This document shows, piece by piece, positions 8,073 through 10,248 of a stretch of 10,248 nucleotides of DNA. The stretch is from an uncultured Spirochaetales bacterium (GTDB lineage: Bacteria > Spirochaetota > Spirochaetia > Sphaerochaetales > Sphaerochaetaceae). Both the position numbers and the translations under genes were made by a program. How positions within the stretch are numbered: the first letter of the stretch is position 1; each line of letters opens with the position of its first letter. The stretch lies in assembly GCA_947306375.1 (NCBI GenBank), contig CAMZGJ010000032.1:1-10248 (forward strand), written 5' to 3'. Under the pieces are notes generated by a model. That model saw only the letters and a program-made list of their open reading frames with translations. It did no database searches and had not been told where the DNA came from.

Positions 8073-9814
8073 TGGCCTGTCTTTGTATCCACATCCACCC
8101 TTCTGTAGGCAGGGTTGCTGCCTGTTCCGGGCATCATGCTTATGGAGCCTGCCATGGGGCACAAAAAACGCGCTCCGCCGTACTCCAGAATGTCCCGCAC
8201 CGGAAGTTTCCAGCCTTTTGGAACGCCCTTGAGCTTGGGGTCATGGGAAAGAGAAAGATGGGTTTTTACCATCATGGTGCAGTAATCCGCATACTTGGGA
8301 TCCTTCTCAAAGCGACGGGCTTTCTCAAGCGCCTCCTCAGACCACTCCACTCCGTCCGCTCCGTAGACCTCTTTTGCAATCAGCTCCACACGCTTTGTAA
8401 GAGGGGTGTCCAGTTCATAGAGGTAGCGGAACGGGTGCTCTTCCTCACAGGCCTCAACAACGGCCTTTGCAAGTTCCACGGCCCCTTCTCCGCCGTAGCG
8501 CCAGTGTTCGGAAAGCGCGCACCTGACGTCATGCTCGGCGCACAGCCTGCGTACAAGCTCAATCTCCGCCTCAGTATCCGTATGGAAACGGTTAATGCAG
8601 ACAACCGGCGTAATGCCGCTCTTCTTAACATTCCTCACATGGTGGAAGAGGTTCTCACAGCCCCTTTCCAGCAGCTCAAGATTCTCCTGCGTGTACTCCG
8701 CCGGCAGCTCCTTGCCCGGCACCACCTCAGGCCCGCCCCCGTGCATCTTCAGCGCCCTTATGGTTGCAACCAGAACCGAGCAGCTGGGCCTCAGACCGGA
8801 AAGGCGGCACTTGACGTTCCAGAACTTCTCAAAGCCAATGTCGGCCGCAAAGCCGGACTCCGTCACATGGTAATCAAACAGCTTCAGGCCCAGCCTGTCT
8901 CCTATGACGGAGCTCTGCCCTATGGCGATATTTGCAAAAGGCCCTGCATGTACCAGGCAGGGCTGGTGCTCCACAGTGTAACAGAGGGTGGGATTAATGG
9001 TGTTTCTCATCCACGCAGTCATGGCGCCTGCCACCTCAAGGTCCTCCGTGGTAACGGGGTTTCCCTTCCTGTCATAGGCAAGCACAATCTTTCCTATGCG
9101 CTCCCTCAGATCCTGAAGATCCCTGGCAACCGCAAGAATTGCCATAAGTTCCGAGGACACCGCAATGTTAGTGCGCGTTGTCATCCGGTAACCGTCCAGC
9201 TTGCCCTCTCCCAGCCCTATCTCCATCTTTCTCAGAGCCTGGCAGCAGAAGTCCATTACAAAGCTCCACTGAATGCGCTCAGGGTCAATGTCCAGTCTCC
9301 TAAGTCCTGCCTGGGCAAGCCTTTCATCTGAGTAGTTTCTCTCATGCTGCATGCGTGCATTGAGGGCAACCATGCCCAGATTGTGGGCATTCATAATGTC
9401 ATTAATATCCCCGGTGAGTCCCAGGGAGAATTCCGTCATGGGAATGAGCAGGGCATTTCCGCCGCCTGCGGCGCTGCCCTTTACGTTCATTGTAGGTCCG
9501 CCGGAAGGCTGGCGCAGACAGCCGCCAACGTTCTTGCCCAGTTTGCCCAGCCCCTCAATCAGACCCAGACTTGTGGTGGACTTTCCCTCCCCCAGCGGTG
9601 TGGGCGTTATGGCTGTAACCTCAATATACTTGCCGTCAGGTCTGTCCTTGAGGCGCTCCATTATCTTAATGAAATCCAGTTTGGGGGTTCTGCCGTAGGG
9701 AATAATCTCATCCTCAAGCAGTCCCATGCGCTTTCTGAACTCCTCAACCGACGGAAGGCTTTTCTCCGCCTCCTCTGCAATCTGCCAGTCTTTGTATTTC
9801 ACGGGGTCAAGCAT
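8054..9814 (-). CDS. fhs: Formate-tetrahydrofolate ligase (formyl-THF synthetase)
   Basis: ATP-dependent joining of formate to tetrahydrofolate, giving 10-formyl-THF for purine synthesis, initiator tRNA formylation or the methyl branch of acetyl-CoA metabolism. The 586-residue protein has the P-loop [10 protein letters not shown] (71-80) and the glycine-rich family motif [15 protein letters not shown] soon after. The second signature, [10 protein letters not shown], is at 351-360. The usual C-terminal ending Gly-Leu-Phe shows it is complete. It is somewhat longer than clostridial enzymes (about 556 residues). ATG 9814 is preferred over an in-frame TTG at 9820 because AGAAGGA lies 7 bases before the ATG and only 1 before the TTG. 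No folD or fchA gene is adjacent. The stop TAG lies inside the 11-bp repeat array, so the last codons double as part of the downstream regulatory region. Confidence 0.97.
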   Translation of the reverse strand: MLDPVKYKDWQIAEEAEKSLPSVEEFRKRMGLLEDEIIPYGRTPKLDFIKIMERLKDRPDGKYIEVTAITPTPLGEGKSTTSLGLIEGLGKLGKNVGGCLRQPSGGPTMNVKGSAAGGGNALLIPMTEFSLGLTGDINDIMNAHNLGMVALNARMQHERNYSDERLAQAGLRRLDIDPERIQWSFVMDFCCQALRKMEIGLGEGKLDGYRMTTRTNIAVSSELMAILAVARDLQDLRERIGKIVLAYDRKGNPVTTEDLEVAGAMTAWMRNTINPTLCYTVEHQPCLVHAGPFANIAIGQSSVIGDRLGLKLFDYHVTESGFAADIGFEKFWNVKCRLSGLRPSCSVLVATIRALKMHGGGPEVVPGKELPAEYTQENLELLERGCENLFHHVRNVKKSGITPVVCINRFHTDTEAEIELVRRLCAEHDVRCALSEHWRYGGEGAVELAKAVVEACEEEHPFRYLYELDTPLTKRVELIAKEVYGADGVEWSEEALEKARRFEKDPKYADYCTMMVKTHLSLSHDPKLKGVPKGWKLPVRDILEYGGARFLCPMAGSISMMPGTGSNPAYRRVDVDTKTGHVLGLF

Positions 9815-9821
9815 ACACAAA

Positions 9822-9828
9822 TCCTTCT
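9822..9828 (-). promoter_or_regulatory. Ribosome binding site deciding the fhs start
   Basis: AGAAGGA on the minus strand, 7 bases before ATG 9814. The alternative TTG at 9820 would be only 1 base away, so the ATG is favoured. Confidence 0.65.
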
Positions 9829-9866
9829 ACTCAAAAAGTAGCATAATTTTGGCATTTTCAGCTTTT

Positions 9867-9872
9867 ATTATA
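9867..9872 (-). promoter_or_regulatory. Possible -10 box for fhs
   Basis: A perfect TATAAT on the minus strand, in the strongly AT-rich gap of about 100 bases between the DUF1667 gene and fhs. No good -35 box is at 16-18 bases; TTGTGC (9893-9898) is 20 bases away. In AT-rich sequence such a hexamer can occur by chance. Confidence 0.35.
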
Positions 9873-9914
9873 CTATTTTTATCATAAATCCAGCACAAAA
9901 CTGTAATTATTATA

Positions 9915-10248
9915 CTATCTTCTTCCCTCTCTCATACAGAGATTCCTTGTGGCAACAATATCGGCACCTGTGCCGGCCACATTGCTTATAATAGTGTCTC
10001 CAATGCTTACGGGAGCGCAGATTGTGCATCCGTGTATCTCCTGCATCACTTCGGAGATTTTTTCTTTGGGTATTTCCGGCACTGTCTTTACGGAAACAAG
10101 GGGCAGTTCTCCGCCTTTTACCCTTACTGAGCCCGTTACGGTACGTGTGGGGTTTGTAACTTCCTTTATGCCGTAGGCCTCTCCGCGCTTACACCTGTTG
10201 CCTGATACTGATATCTTGTCTTCTTCAATTGTTACAGTGAGGCTTCAT
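9915..10248 (-). CDS. DUF1667 protein, 5' end outside window, with in-frame TGA (candidate selenocysteine codon)
   Basis: A continuous minus-strand frame of 109 residues after a TGA at 10247-10245, ending in TAG at 9917-9915. The residues match DUF1667, a small Cys-containing protein usually encoded beside FAD/NAD-dependent oxidoreductases such as GlpA-like glycerol-3-phosphate dehydrogenases. Seen here: SLTVTIEEDK, then GNRCKRGEAYGIKEVTNPTR, VKGGELPLVSVKT, EIPKEKISEVM, APVSIGDTII and GTGADIVATR. In the family the SLTV segment is normally preceded by Cys-Pro-x-Gly-Cys. The codon at that last Cys position is TGA, and the base before it (A) would fit a GGA glycine codon. The rest of the frame is intact, which argues against a long-dead pseudogene. 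An extra Cys-x-x-Cys (CTIC) lies just before APV. Alternatives are a frameshift, a sequencing error or a recent nonsense mutation. Role: probably redox or electron transfer with a flavoprotein partner upstream (inference). Confidence 0.8.
10200..10243 (-). promoter_or_regulatory. Possible SECIS-like hairpin after the in-frame TGA
   Basis: In the minus-strand mRNA, counting from the base after UGA, GCCU (+2 to +5) can pair with AGGC (+42 to +45). ACUG (+7 to +10) can pair with CAGU (+35 to +38), and UUG (+17 to +19) with CAA (+27 to +29). This leaves an apical loop AAGAAGA at +20 to +26. Bacterial selenocysteine insertion elements place the loop at about this distance. The upper stem is short and interrupted, so this is only suggestive. 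Confidence 0.3.

Noticed and set aside
7922..9331. Plus-strand open frame of 469 codons antisense to fhs
   Set aside because: It lies opposite a well-conserved fhs, shows no recognisable domain, and its length follows from the codon bias of the opposite strand.
10226..10248. ATG at the very end of the minus strand (10248-10246) as the start of the DUF1667 gene
   Set aside because: It gives only seven codons before a stop and is in a different frame from the conserved DUF1667 residues. The overlapping ATGA looks like a gene junction but does not lead into the DUF1667 frame.

Overview
The window comes from a bacterial chromosome of roughly 50% GC with tightly packed genes. Codon use mixes GC-rich codons with many AGA/AGG arginine and ATA isoleucine codons. 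A spirochaete (Treponema-like) is my best guess from the RarA fusion, the short N-terminal lipoprotein signal and the gene content. That guess is weak, and some Firmicutes or Synergistetes would also fit. No mobile element, CRISPR array, tRNA or rRNA is visible.

Left half, plus strand (91-5356): three co-directional genes that look like one transcription unit. They are a type IA topoisomerase III (topB) with a long basic tail, a small lipoprotein that overlaps the end of topB by 26 bases, and a RarA/MgsA-type AAA+ ATPase fused to a C-terminal domain of unknown function. Two of the three act on DNA structures at replication forks. The lipoprotein is not an obvious partner.

Middle (5357-5460): a convergent intergenic gap with a perfect 8+1+8 palindrome and a repeated 14-base element, probably a transcription-termination region.

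Right half, minus strand, reading from 10248 down to 5461: the 3' part of a DUF1667 gene, an AT-rich gap of about 100 bases, formate-tetrahydrofolate ligase (fhs), a promoter region with five 11-bp tandem repeats, then a phosphoglucomutase (pgcA) and glucosamine-6-phosphate deaminase (nagB) pair. pgcA and nagB serve hexose-phosphate and amino-sugar metabolism. fhs feeds formate into the one-carbon pool.

The most interesting signal is at the right edge. The DUF1667 frame is interrupted by a TGA exactly where the family normally has the second cysteine of its N-terminal Cys-Pro-x-Gly-Cys motif. A foldable hairpin lies just downstream, so this is a candidate selenocysteine protein. The window ends one base beyond the TGA, so the upstream half of the gene cannot be seen. 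A second candidate is the helically phased 11-bp repeat array lying over and upstream of the pgcA promoter.
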